Of a stretch of 32,257 bases of DNA, positions 1-7,405 are shown piece by piece. Below the pieces are notes generated by a model. It did not search any database. It had not been told where the DNA came from and saw only the letters and a program-made list of their open reading frames with translations. Within the stretch, counting starts at the first letter, position 1; every line of letters begins with the position of its first letter. The stretch is from CAJQND01 sp051010095 (lineage in GTDB: Bacteria; Pseudomonadota; Alphaproteobacteria; Rhizobiales; CAJQND01), in the NCBI GenBank assembly GCA_051010095.1, contig JBPCVX010000395.1, positions 1 to 32,257 of the forward strand, given 5' to 3'. Both the position numbers and the translations under genes were made by a program.

Positions 1-123
1 AATTTGTTGTAATTGCTGGGTGCCAATCGGGTTTTGCGCGTTTTGAGCAAATGCCAGCGATGAGCACAGACATATCCCTGTAACGGGAAGCAGAATACGC
101 AGTTTGGTCGTTTTGCGGTTCAA
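1..123 (-). CDS. N-terminus of an exported protein, probably an EnvC-like murein hydrolase activator (partial)
   Basis: An open frame of 41 codons runs off the left edge. It starts at a TTG, because no ATG or GTG lies between the frame's upstream stop and the hydrophobic segment. It encodes a clear signal peptide: basic residues in the first nine positions, a hydrophobic core around residues 10-24, and an Ala-Phe-Ala cleavage site near residue 26 followed by a Gln/Asn-rich mature start. It follows rlmH by about 30 bases on the same strand. In many Hyphomicrobiales the gene after rlmH encodes a periplasmic M23-family/EnvC-like murein hydrolase activator, followed by a carboxy-terminal processing protease. 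The name comes only from that gene order, since no catalytic or coiled-coil region is inside the window. The TTG has no convincing ribosome binding site. Confidence 0.55.
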   Translation of the reverse strand, partial: MNRKTTKLRILLPVTGICLCSSLAFAQNAQNPIGTQQLQQI

Positions 124-154
124 AGCGTTTGGTCAATTCAGTTTGTTGAACGAA

Positions 155-637
155 TCATTCTCGATGATAGGGATGATTCACCAAAATCGTAACGGCACGG
201 TAAATTTGCTCCGACAACATGACACGAACAAGGCGATGGGGCCAAGTTAACTTTCCGAAAGAAAGCTTGGCGCTGGCCATACGGATGATGCTGTCATCCA
301 AGCCATCTGGTCCACCGATCACAAACACCAGATCGCGGTCTGCGTTGTCGAGGCTGTTTTGCACCAATCCAGCAAATTTCTGTGAGGTCAGATTATCGCC
401 GCGCTCATCCAAAGCAATCAATTTTGCTTTGTCGGGCAGGCTGGCGATAAGGGTTTTAGCTTCTTGGGATTTGCGTTGCTCAGCTGTGCTGGCATTGGAT
501 TCAGCAAACTCACGCACCGACGCGCCGCTGATGCCAACATGGCGGCCATGTTTGGTTAGTCTCGAGGTATAGTCGCGAACAAGGTCTTCTTCGGGCGCGC
601 GTTTCAACCGCCCAATAGCAAAAATTGAAATATGCAT
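155..637 (-). CDS. rlmH: 23S rRNA (pseudouridine1915-N3)-methyltransferase RlmH
   Basis: RlmH is a SPOUT-class methyltransferase that uses S-adenosylmethionine to methylate pseudouridine 1915 in helix 69 of 23S rRNA on assembled 70S ribosomes. The 160-residue product has the family's normal length. The SAM-binding trefoil-knot signature FVIGGPDG lies at residues 105-112, and the family's C-terminal signature HPYHRE closes the protein at 155-160. An ATG start gives the usual hydrophobic first strand (MHISIFAIG). It lies directly after rsfS, another ribosome-associated factor, in the obgE-proB-proA-nadD-rsfS-rlmH order common in alphaproteobacteria. Confidence 0.95.
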   Translation of the reverse strand: MHISIFAIGRLKRAPEEDLVRDYTSRLTKHGRHVGISGASVREFAESNASTAEQRKSQEAKTLIASLPDKAKLIALDERGDNLTSQKFAGLVQNSLDNADRDLVFVIGGPDGLDDSIIRMASAKLSFGKLTWPHRLVRVMLSEQIYRAVTILVNHPYHRE

Positions 638-664
638 CCGCGATGTGCTGGCTCGGCAATAAGC

Positions 665-1081
665 CTAAACAGCAACCCTTTCATCAGGCGCGTCAGCAGA
701 CCACAGCTTTTCAAGATTATAAAAGCTGCGCACTTCCGGCCTAAATAGATGTACGATCACATCGCCTGTATCAACGAGTACCCAGTCGCAATGAGGCATT
801 CCCTCAACTTTAGCGCCCTTTACACCGGCCTTTTTCAAAGCGCGGGAAAGTTGATCAGCGATGGCGCTGACATGGCGTTGCGAACGGCCCGACGCGATGA
901 CCATATGATCAGCCACGGCAGTTTTCTTCGCAATTTCGAGAGAGGATACCTCTTCTGCCTTGGCATCTTCCAGGCATGTGAGGATGGTTTTCAATGTTTC
1001 AGATGAAGCTTTGCGATCTGCCTTACCTTCACCTTTTGAGGCAGCGGGTTTGCACGTGCCCCGTGTTTTAACGTCTTTCAG
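665..1081 (-). CDS. rsfS: ribosomal silencing factor RsfS (start uncertain)
   Basis: RsfS (Iojap/DUF143 family) binds L14 on the large subunit and blocks subunit joining when nutrients are short. The conserved core is clear: KTAVADHMVIASGRS, then CDWVLVDTGDVIVHLFRPEVRSFYNLEKLW near the C-terminus. The start is the difficulty. The reading frame has no ATG or GTG before its upstream stop. A TTG at 994 would give 109 residues but has no Shine-Dalgarno. A CTG at 1081-1079 is preceded by AAGGA with an 8-base spacer and an AGGAG just upstream, giving 138 residues with an extra basic N-terminal arm. Rhizobial RsfS proteins commonly carry an N-terminal extension, so the CTG is preferred here. The shorter TTG form (665-994) remains possible, and the function is not in doubt. 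Confidence 0.88.
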   Translation of the reverse strand: MKDVKTRGTCKPAASKGEGKADRKASSETLKTILTCLEDAKAEEVSSLEIAKKTAVADHMVIASGRSQRHVSAIADQLSRALKKAGVKGAKVEGMPHCDWVLVDTGDVIVHLFRPEVRSFYNLEKLWSADAPDERVAV

Positions 1082-1130
1082 GGGTATAGTCCTTTCTCCT
1101 AAACGTTAACACCTTTATCGATTACTCACG

Positions 1131-1152
1131 ATTCGCAGCATAACCTGCGAAT
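1131..1152. repeat. perfect 8-bp inverted repeat between nadD and rsfS
   Basis: ATTCGCAG at 1131-1138 and CTGCGAAT at 1145-1152 are exact reverse complements separated by six bases. They lie in the roughly 100-base gap between the nadD stop and the start of rsfS. Neither side has a T-run, so it does not look like an intrinsic terminator. It could form an mRNA hairpin (processing or stability) or be a protein-binding palindrome. Confidence 0.5.
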
Positions 1153-1184
1153 TACAACACTATCAATATGGGGTATTACATTAA

Positions 1185-1787
1185 TTATTGCAATTTTCGG
1201 GCCGCCCTTATGGCGCTTGAGCTCTCATAACGCAAGGGCATTGGTAAAAAAGCCCATGTAGGTGCTGGCGATGATAACAATAGTGGCGCATTTTCAGGAG
1301 CCAGTTTTTCATCAGCGTAGCGTCGCGCTGCCTGGCTAGACAGCGCCTTGTAGCGCCAACCTGGTCTGTCAAACACTGCCAAGGGCAGCGCATTGGGAAT
1401 GACCTGCCAATCCTGCCATTTGTGCAGTTCGGCAAAACTGTCGGCTCCCATAATCCATACGAAGTTACCGTTCTCCAAAGTCGGCTTTAACGCGCGCAAG
1501 GTGTCTGCTGTGCAGGTGCTGCCGATTTGGCGTTCAACATCGGTGATCACCATCGAAGGGTTTGTCACAAGGCTTTCTGCAATGGCAATACGCTCGTCCA
1601 TATCGGCAGTTTCATCAGCGCTTTTGAGCGGGTTTTGCGGCGACACAAGCCACCACACATGATCAAGCTTCAATTTCTTGAGCGCATGTCGGGCAAGGGT
1701 CACGTGCCCTTCATGGGCTGGATTGAACGATCCGCCATAAAGGCCGATGCGTTGATTTGGGGAATGTACCGGAAGACGAACGGCCAT
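1185..1787 (-). CDS. nadD: nicotinate-nucleotide adenylyltransferase NadD
   Basis: NadD transfers AMP from ATP to nicotinate mononucleotide to give deamido-NAD, the committed adenylylation step of NAD synthesis. The 200-residue cytoplasmic protein has the nucleotidyltransferase signature GGSFNPAHEGH at residues 18-28, with the HxGH motif at 25-28, and the second ATP-binding motif SSSAIR (SSTxIR-type) about ten residues from the C-terminus. The ATG at 1787 has a GGTGGA-like ribosome binding site. It lies 20 bases after proA on the same strand, so the two are probably co-transcribed. Confidence 0.95.
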   Translation of the reverse strand: MAVRLPVHSPNQRIGLYGGSFNPAHEGHVTLARHALKKLKLDHVWWLVSPQNPLKSADETADMDERIAIAESLVTNPSMVITDVERQIGSTCTADTLRALKPTLENGNFVWIMGADSFAELHKWQDWQVIPNALPLAVFDRPGWRYKALSSQAARRYADEKLAPENAPLLLSSPAPTWAFLPMPLRYESSSAIRAARKLQ

Positions 1788-1807
1788 GATTAGTTTCCAC
1801 CAACCGC

Positions 1808-3091
1808 TCAGGGCCGGGTTTGGCCCGTGCCACGCACATTATACTTAAATGTGGTGAGCTGCTCGAGACCAACCGGCCCGCGGGCATGCAGTTTGCCGGT
1901 TGCAATGCCGATTTCAGCACCCATGCCAAACTCGCCGCCATCGGCAAACTGGGTGGATGCATTGTGTAACACAATTGCGCTGCCCACTTCAGCCAAGAAC
2001 TTTTCCGCCGTCTGCTGGTCCTGGGTGATAATCGATTCTGTATGGCTTGAGCCATAGCGCTCAATATGCGCCATCGCGCCATCCACCCCATCAACCACGG
2101 CCATAGAAATTATGGTGTCGAGATACTCAGTCACCCAGTCTTCATCACTTGCCGCTTCAACGCGTGCGTCAGCAGCTTGCACGTCCGCATCGCCACGTAT
2201 GGTGCAGCCTGCCTCAATCAGCGCGTTGATGATTGGCTTGAGGTGTTTCTCAACTCCCAGTCTGTCGATGAGCACCGTTTCCGCAGCACCACAAATGCCG
2301 GTGCGGCGCATTTTCGAGTTTACCGCAATGTCTATTGCCATATCTGTATCGGCATCTGTGTCGATATAAACATGGCACAAGCCTTCCAAGTGACTGAAAA
2401 CGGGAACCCGCGCTTCTGCCTCAACACGCCCAACAAGGCCCTTGCCGCCGCGGGGCACAATCAAATCCACCGCACCATCAAGACCTGAGAGCATCATGCC
2501 AACGGCTGCGCGATCGGTTGTGGGCACGAGCTGGATGGCTTCAGCGGGAAGGCCTGCTTCTGCCAGGCCTTGCTGTAAACATTTCAAGATTGCGCGCGAG
2601 GAATGATAGCTGTCTGATCCGCCACGCAGAATAGCCGCATTGCCCGCCTTCATGCACAATGCGCCTGCATCTGCTGTTACGTTTGGCCGGCTCTCATAGA
2701 TAATGCCGATCACACCGATAGGCATGCGCACACGCGCAATCTGCAAGCCGTTTGGTCTTTCCCATTCCGCAATCACACCACCCACAGGATCTGGCAGTGC
2801 GGCAATATCATCAACACCTTGCGCCATTGCCTCAACGCGCTCGGGATCAAGCGTGAGCCGATCGATGAATGAAGCCCGCAGATCCGCTTTTTTCGCTGCT
2901 TCAAGGTCGGTTTGGTTGGCGGCAAGAATTTCTGTTTCATTTGACCTCAACGCTGAGGCCATAGCGCTTAGTGCCGCATTTTTTACAGGGGTAGGCGCAT
3001 TAGCGAGACTTTGGGCTGCTGTCTTTCCTGCCCGGCCCAGTGCGAGCATTTCCTGCTCAAGTGTGGTCTCATTTTCATAAGCTACGCTCAT
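1808..3091 (-). CDS. proA: gamma-glutamyl phosphate reductase ProA
   Basis: ProA reduces gamma-glutamyl phosphate with NADPH to glutamate-5-semialdehyde, the second step of proline synthesis. The product has 427 residues, the normal family length, and an aldehyde-dehydrogenase-like fold. The catalytic cysteine is in RTGICGAAET (Cys about residue 267). Other family blocks are IGVIGIIYESRPNVT near 126-139 and LRGGSDSYHS near 156-165. A GTG directly before the ATG could add one residue, but AGAGG lies six bases from the ATG and only three from the GTG, so ATG at 3091 is chosen. It follows proB by nine bases, consistent with a ProB-ProA pair that channels the labile intermediate. Confidence 0.97.
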   Translation of the reverse strand: MSVAYENETTLEQEMLALGRAGKTAAQSLANAPTPVKNAALSAMASALRSNETEILAANQTDLEAAKKADLRASFIDRLTLDPERVEAMAQGVDDIAALPDPVGGVIAEWERPNGLQIARVRMPIGVIGIIYESRPNVTADAGALCMKAGNAAILRGGSDSYHSSRAILKCLQQGLAEAGLPAEAIQLVPTTDRAAVGMMLSGLDGAVDLIVPRGGKGLVGRVEAEARVPVFSHLEGLCHVYIDTDADTDMAIDIAVNSKMRRTGICGAAETVLIDRLGVEKHLKPIINALIEAGCTIRGDADVQAADARVEAASDEDWVTEYLDTIISMAVVDGVDGAMAHIERYGSSHTESIITQDQQTAEKFLAEVGSAIVLHNASTQFADGGEFGMGAEIGIATGKLHARGPVGLEQLTTFKYNVRGTGQTRP

Positions 3092-3100
3092 CACTCACCT

Positions 3101-4219
3101 CTATGTATTTGTTAATACAAGATAGTCCCTGTGCACCAACTCATCGCGGCCACGATAGCCCAAAATGTCGGCAATTTCACCACTCTTGCGCCCGGCAATC
3201 GCACGGGCATCATCTGCATCATAAGACACAATACCACGGGCTATCTCGCCGCCTTCGCGCGGTTTAATGGAAATCGCATCACCTTTTTGAAACGCACCAT
3301 CAACACGCACAACGCCAACTGCCAGCAGGCTTTTGCCTTTCATCAGCGCATCACAGGCCCCGTCATCAACGATGATGGCGCCGGATGGTTCAAGAATACC
3401 ATCGATCCAGCGTTTGTAGGCGGCCTTCGGCGTGCCGCGCGGGGTGAACCATGTACAGCGCGCGCCATCCAAAATTTTGCGCAATGGATTTTCCACCCTG
3501 CCAGAGGTGATCACCATGGCAGCGCCAGCATTCACCGCAATGCGGCCGGCTTCAACTTTTGTGATCATGCCGCCTGATCCCACATCGGTTTCTGCAACAC
3601 CCGCCATCGCCTGAATACTTGGCGTAATCTCTTCCACAAACGGAATATGTTCAGCACCCTCTTCGCTGGGCACTTTGGTGTAGAGCCCATCAACATCCGA
3701 CAACAAAACCAGACAATCTGCTGAGATCATGCTAGCCACGCGGGCCGCCAGCCGGTCATTGTCTCCGTAACGGATTTCACTGGTCGCAACCGTGTCGTTT
3801 TCGTTCACCACGGGTACAACATCATGCTTGAGCAATTGCGAGAGCGTGTTGCGTGCATTAACAAAGCGGCGCCTGTCTTCGGTGTCGTGCAAGGTGAGCA
3901 AGACTTGTGCAGCGGTAATCTTTTCTGCATCCAATGCCTGCTGCCAGCCATGCGCCAATGCAACTTGTCCCACCGCCGCCGCCGCCTGGCTTTCCTCAAG
4001 CTCAAGCTTGCGCCGGTTCAATCCCAATACGGTGCAGCCCAGCGCAATAGCCCCTGAAGACACAATCAACACATCTGCACCACGGGCTTTAAGTGCTGCA
4101 ATATCTGCAGCCAGGCTTGATAGCCATTGTGCGCGCAGCTCACCCTTTTCACCATCCACAAGCAAAGCAGAACCGATCTTCACCACCACCCGGCGGGCAT
4201 TTTCCAACCCCACGCTCAT
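3101..4219 (-). CDS. proB: glutamate 5-kinase ProB with C-terminal PUA domain
   Basis: ProB phosphorylates glutamate at the gamma carboxyl, the first and usually proline-inhibited step of proline synthesis. The 372-residue protein has an amino-acid kinase domain over roughly residues 8-255: VVVKIGSALL at 11-20, SSGAIALG at 54-61, the glutamate-binding VVNENDTV at 137-144, and GSGGMITKVEAG at 214-225. A PUA domain follows at about 278-360. Its ATG overlaps the obgE stop as ATGA, indicating translational coupling. Confidence 0.97.
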   Translation of the reverse strand: MSVGLENARRVVVKIGSALLVDGEKGELRAQWLSSLAADIAALKARGADVLIVSSGAIALGCTVLGLNRRKLELEESQAAAAVGQVALAHGWQQALDAEKITAAQVLLTLHDTEDRRRFVNARNTLSQLLKHDVVPVVNENDTVATSEIRYGDNDRLAARVASMISADCLVLLSDVDGLYTKVPSEEGAEHIPFVEEITPSIQAMAGVAETDVGSGGMITKVEAGRIAVNAGAAMVITSGRVENPLRKILDGARCTWFTPRGTPKAAYKRWIDGILEPSGAIIVDDGACDALMKGKSLLAVGVVRVDGAFQKGDAISIKPREGGEIARGIVSYDADDARAIAGRKSGEIADILGYRGRDELVHRDYLVLTNT

Positions 4220-5262
4220 GGTTGCCAGGTCTCTTCTTCTTCAGGTGCAGCAGCACTTTCGCGCTCTTCGTCGCGGCGTTCATCAACCACGTGCAGCAAT
4301 TGCGCCATGGCGTCGCGCACCCCTTCGCCAGAGGCAGCCGAAATTGCCAGAACCGGATTACTTGTGACCGTCTTTAGTGCTTCTTTGACATCTGCCAGCG
4401 CTTCTTTGGTGATGGCGTCTATTTTGGTGATCGCCACAAGTTCGCGTTTGTCGGCAATTCCGCCGCCATAATTTTCAAGTTCGTTGCGAATGGTCGTGTA
4501 GGCGCCAGCGACATCTTCCTGAGTAGCATCCACCAAATGCAACAAGATTGCGCAGCGCTCAATATGGCCTAAAAACCTGTCGCCAATGCCAACCCCTTCA
4601 TGGGCGCCTTCAATAAGACCTGGAATATCGGCCAGCACGAAAGAAGCCGTATCAACGGAAACAACACCCAGATTGGGGCTGAGTGTTGTGAAAGGATAAT
4701 CAGCGATTTTGGGTTTCGCAGCAGATACAGCGGCCAGCAAAGTGGATTTACCCGCATTGGGCAGACCTACGAGACCCGCATCGGCAATCAACTTAAGGCG
4801 CAACCATACCCAGCGCTCTGATCCGTCTTCGCCGGGGTTGGCATGACGGGGTGCTCTATTGGTGGAAGATTTGAAATGCGAATTACCAAACCCGCCATTA
4901 CCACCCTTGGCAAGTCGCACCCTTTGGCCCACTTCGGTAAGGTCGGCGATGAGGGTTTCGTTATCTTCTTCAAACACTTGCGTGCCGGCAGGCACTTTCA
5001 AAACAGAATCATCACCCTTGGGCCCGTTGCGGTTTTTGCCCATGCCATGCATGCCTGTTTTGGCTTTAAAGTGCTGGCGGTAGCGGTAGTCGATTAATGT
5101 GTTGAGCCCATCAACGCACTCAACCCACACGTCGCCACCGCGCCCGCCATCACCACCATCAGGGCCGCCATATTCGACATATTTCTCGCGCCTAAACGAC
5201 ACCGAGCCCGCCCCGCCATCGCCGGAACGGATGTAAACTCTTGCCTGGTCAAGAAACTTCAT
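4216..5262 (-). CDS. obgE: Obg-family GTPase ObgE/CgtA
   Basis: Obg is an essential GTPase that binds the 50S subunit and links ribosome assembly to stress and cell-cycle control. Residues 1-158 form the glycine-rich Obg fold (FRREKYVEYGGPDGGDGG at 23-40). The G domain follows with G1 GLPNAGKS at 166-173, switch region FTTLSPNLG at 191-199, G3 DIPG at 212-215, and G4 TKID at 279-282. G5 is probably the SAASGEG near 315. The tail after the G domain is short and acidic (EEEETWQP end). It starts 15 bases after the GNAT gene and overlaps proB by four bases. Confidence 0.97.
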   Translation of the reverse strand: MKFLDQARVYIRSGDGGAGSVSFRREKYVEYGGPDGGDGGRGGDVWVECVDGLNTLIDYRYRQHFKAKTGMHGMGKNRNGPKGDDSVLKVPAGTQVFEEDNETLIADLTEVGQRVRLAKGGNGGFGNSHFKSSTNRAPRHANPGEDGSERWVWLRLKLIADAGLVGLPNAGKSTLLAAVSAAKPKIADYPFTTLSPNLGVVSVDTASFVLADIPGLIEGAHEGVGIGDRFLGHIERCAILLHLVDATQEDVAGAYTTIRNELENYGGGIADKRELVAITKIDAITKEALADVKEALKTVTSNPVLAISAASGEGVRDAMAQLLHVVDERRDEERESAAAPEEEETWQP

Positions 5263-5277
5263 GGCCCTGTTTACCTT

Positions 5278-5886
5278 TTATCGCGCACCGCGCAAACCGT
5301 TACGCTTGATCTGCAGGCCCAAAAACTTAGGCCGTGAGAGCGCGAAACAATCAACGGGCATGTCTTCACCAGCCAAAAGAAAATAGCTTTTACCATAGCC
5401 GATATATTCAAAGCCGCACTTTTCCATCACCCGGCGTGATGCCGTGTTGGTAATGCGGCACATGCCCAAGATACGGTTCTCGCCGCGTTCTGCGAAGGCG
5501 TAATCAAGCAAGGCCATAACCGCCTCGCTGGCATAGCCCTGGTTCCAATAGGGTTTGCCAATCCAGTAGCCAATGCTTGGGTCAGCTTCATCTTTTGCGC
5601 GGCCATAGGAGATCATGCCGATGAACACGGGCTCGGGGATATTGAGAAAGATCCCAAATTGCGCGCCATCTACGCGCAACCCATTGGGCCGGTTCAGCCA
5701 GTCATAGCCATCCTGCTCACTATATGGATAGGGCATGGTGCCCAAATTTTCCGCCACCGCTTTATTGTTGGCGAGTTTGGCCATCACGGGCACATCTTGT
5801 TTAGCGATCGTTTTGAGCACCACGCGGCCGGTTGTGATTTCCGGGGTTGGTTCAAAAGCAACTGCATCGATGTCATACGCGTTCAT
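5278..5886 (-). CDS. GNAT-family N-acetyltransferase (RimJ/RimL-like)
   Basis: This 202-residue protein has the acetyl-CoA-binding features of the RimJ/RimL branch: IGYWIGKPYWNQGYASEA at 105-122, which contains the Q/R-x-x-G-x-A loop equivalent, and NTASRRVMEKCGF at 147-159, the usual helix before the last strands. The substrate is unknown. RimJ/RimL relatives acetylate N-termini of ribosomal proteins, which would suit its position between rpmA and obgE, but that is inference. The ATG at 5886 is chosen because GAGG lies six bases upstream. An in-frame ATG 12 bases earlier has no ribosome binding site. GNAT genes between rpmA and obgE are frequent in Hyphomicrobiales. Confidence 0.85.
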   Translation of the reverse strand: MNAYDIDAVAFEPTPEITTGRVVLKTIAKQDVPVMAKLANNKAVAENLGTMPYPYSEQDGYDWLNRPNGLRVDGAQFGIFLNIPEPVFIGMISYGRAKDEADPSIGYWIGKPYWNQGYASEAVMALLDYAFAERGENRILGMCRITNTASRRVMEKCGFEYIGYGKSYFLLAGEDMPVDCFALSRPKFLGLQIKRNGLRGAR

Positions 5887-5907
5887 GATAAGCCTCATTA
5901 GGGTTGC

Positions 5908-5947
5908 ACAAAAAATTAACGGAGAGATGGCATTCCATCTCCCCGTT
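5908..5947 (-). terminator. intrinsic terminator after rpmA
   Basis: On the minus strand, a stem of at least ten base pairs (arms 5935-5944 and 5921-5930, one G-T pair, four-base loop) extends by further pairs at its base. It is followed by a TTTTTT run at about 5910-5915. It lies about 60 bases after the rpmA stop and before the GNAT start, so it should end most rplU-rpmA transcripts. GNAT-obgE then depends on read-through or its own promoter. Confidence 0.75.
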
Positions 5948-6005
5948 TGTGCATTCCCTTATCTGCCGGTTTGATGAGTGCCCGGCAGAAATATGTAGTC
6001 TACCG

Positions 6006-6275
6006 TTAGTTTGCCGCGTTTTGCACCGGAAGTACGGATACGAAGGTGCGGCCGCCGCTGGCGCGTTTAAATGCGACAGTGCCTTCGGCTGTGGCGAAAA
6101 TTGTGTGGTCTTTACCCATACCCACATTGTCGCCGGGGTGCCATTTGGTACCGCGCTGGCGGGCAATAATGTTGCCTGGGATGACACGTTCGCCACCGAA
6201 TTTTTTAAGACCGAGACGGCGGCCCGCTGAATCGCGGCCGTTACGGGATGAACCACCTGCTTTTTTATGTGCCAT
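6006..6275 (-). CDS. rpmA: 50S ribosomal protein L27
   Basis: L27 is a small basic 50S protein whose N-terminal arm reaches the peptidyl-transferase centre. The 89-residue product begins MAHKKAGGSSRNGRDSAGRR, the typical uncleaved proteobacterial N-terminus without the Firmicutes-type prepeptide, and continues with VIPGNIIARQRGTKWHPG and the KDHTIFATAEGTVAF block. It follows rplU by 12 bases, the usual rplU-rpmA pairing. Confidence 0.98.
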   Translation of the reverse strand: MAHKKAGGSSRNGRDSAGRRLGLKKFGGERVIPGNIIARQRGTKWHPGDNVGMGKDHTIFATAEGTVAFKRASGGRTFVSVLPVQNAAN

Positions 6276-6287
6276 TCTTCCGTCTCC

Positions 6288-6983
6288 TTATTTCTTAGCT
6301 TCGGCTGCTTTCTGGTCGGTTTTCGCACGTGGCGGCTTACCTGCCAGAAGTTCTTTTGCCTGTTCGACCCACTCTTCGCGCTCAATGCGCCCTTTAAGGT
6401 CAACCTTTTCATCAAGCTCTGCAGCAGCCTTTGCATCAAGCTCTGCGATCTGCTTTAGCGAAGTTACACCCGCTTCTGCAAGCTTTTTCACCAATACAGG
6501 GCCAACACCACCGATCAGGCTTACATCATCGACGATATCCGCCTTTGCTGCTTTAGCCTCGGTTTTCTTGGCCTCTTTGGCGTCATCTTTCTTTGCAGCT
6601 TGCTTTTTAGGCGCATCGTCTTTCTTTGGTGCGTCTTTTTTCGCGGCTGCCTTTTTCGCGGGCTTTTTGCCATCAAGGCCGATGCCCAGAATGCGCAGCG
6701 CGGTTAGGTTCTGCCTGTGACCGTGTTTGCGGCGGTAATTATGGCGGCGCTTTTTCTTGAAAACGATGATTTTGCCAGCGCGGGTCTGTTCAACCACTTC
6801 AGCGGCAACCATGGCGCCTTCAACAAATGGGGTGCCAATGCGTGGGGTGCCTTCACCGCCAACCATAAGCACTTCATTGATTTCTACTGTATCACCGGCT
6901 TCGCCGTTCAGGCGTTCGACGCGGATTACGTCGTCTTCAGCAACTTTATATTGCTTGCCGCCTGTCTTAATGACTGCGTACAT
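6288..6983 (-). CDS. rplU: 50S ribosomal protein L21 with C-terminal helix-hairpin-helix extension
   Basis: Residues 1-102 are an ordinary L21, which binds 23S rRNA early in 50S assembly: MYAVIKTGGKQYKV at the start and FKKKRRHNYRRKHGHRQ at 75-91, followed by LTALRI. The protein then continues for about 130 residues. There is a lysine/alanine-rich linker of repeated AAKK/APKKDD units (about 106-148), then a compact domain (about 150-214) containing DVSLIGGVGPVLVKKLAEAGV, a helix-hairpin-helix signature of the kind also fused to some alphaproteobacterial NuoE proteins. The tail is basic. Typical L21 is about 100 residues, so this form is more than twice as long. The ATG at 6983 is chosen because L21 begins MYAVIK; an upstream in-frame start would add 12 unrelated residues. 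A promoter lies about 130 bases upstream. Confidence 0.95.
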   Translation of the reverse strand: MYAVIKTGGKQYKVAEDDVIRVERLNGEAGDTVEINEVLMVGGEGTPRIGTPFVEGAMVAAEVVEQTRAGKIIVFKKKRRHNYRRKHGHRQNLTALRILGIGLDGKKPAKKAAAKKDAPKKDDAPKKQAAKKDDAKEAKKTEAKAAKADIVDDVSLIGGVGPVLVKKLAEAGVTSLKQIAELDAKAAAELDEKVDLKGRIEREEWVEQAKELLAGKPPRAKTDQKAAEAKK

Positions 6984-7115
6984 ATCTCTAACGTCCTTTA
7001 TCCTTTGTTCCGCGTCCATCGGCGCCGCTATTGCGGACTTGATATTATTGTTATTATGGGCCTGAGACAGCGCGTTTAGAGTGATGACTTTACGCCACCC
7101 TCAAGATCGGCGCGC

Positions 7116-7143
7116 AATATACGCCTAAAGCGCCGTCTGTCAA
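7116..7143 (-). promoter_or_regulatory. sigma70-type promoter for rplU-rpmA
   Basis: Read on the minus strand, a perfect TTGACA (7143-7138) is followed after 16 bases by TATATT (7121-7116). Transcription would begin near 7109 and leave a leader of about 125 bases before the L21 ATG. Nothing in that leader was recognised as a known ribosomal-protein regulatory RNA. No other gene on this strand could use the promoter. Confidence 0.65.
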
Positions 7144-7187
7144 GGGAAACTGCGGAAACTATTTTCACTTTCATACCTACTAGGTTC

Positions 7188-7217
7188 TTGGCAAGTTAGC
7201 GCATTTGGGGGTATCAC
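7188..7217 (+). promoter_or_regulatory. possible promoter for tRNA-Ser
   Basis: TTGGCA at 7188-7193 and TATCAC at 7212-7217 are separated by 18 bases. They would place the transcription start about 18 bases before the mature tRNA 5' end. The match is moderate; the position upstream of an isolated tRNA gene is the main support. Confidence 0.35.
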
Positions 7218-7241
7218 ACCGCAGCATGTGATGTGCCCTGA

Positions 7242-7331
7242 GGAGAGGTGCCGGAGTGGTCGAACGGGGCGGTCTCGAAAACCGTTGTGCGCGCAAGCGT
7301 ACCGAGGGTTCGAATCCCTCTCTCTCCGCCA
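7242..7331 (+). tRNA. tRNA-Ser (anticodon CGA)
   Basis: This is a 90-base class II tRNA with encoded CCA. Acceptor arms are GGAGAGG (7242-7248) and TCTCTCC (7321-7327) with a G discriminator, as serine tRNAs have. The anticodon stem GCGGT/ACCGT encloses loop CTCGAAA, giving anticodon CGA (codon UCG). A long variable arm follows, then the T arm GAGGGTTCGAATCCCTC. No duplicated 3' end was found nearby, so there is no sign that an element has integrated here. Confidence 0.97.
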
Positions 7332-7405
7332 AGGACTTTTCAAAACCGCAAAGTAACCGCAGGTCTGGGCAATTGAAATTCCGATATGTGAGCGTGTTTG
7401 TGCAG

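Noticed and set aside
6288..6983. Possible frameshift fusing L21 to a separate gene
   Set aside because: The frame is continuous, the linker is regular, and rpmA follows 12 bases later, so a true fusion is more likely than an error.
7242..7331. tRNA-Ser as an integration site for a genomic island
   Set aside because: No second copy of the tRNA 3' end, no integrase and no mobility gene were found in the window.
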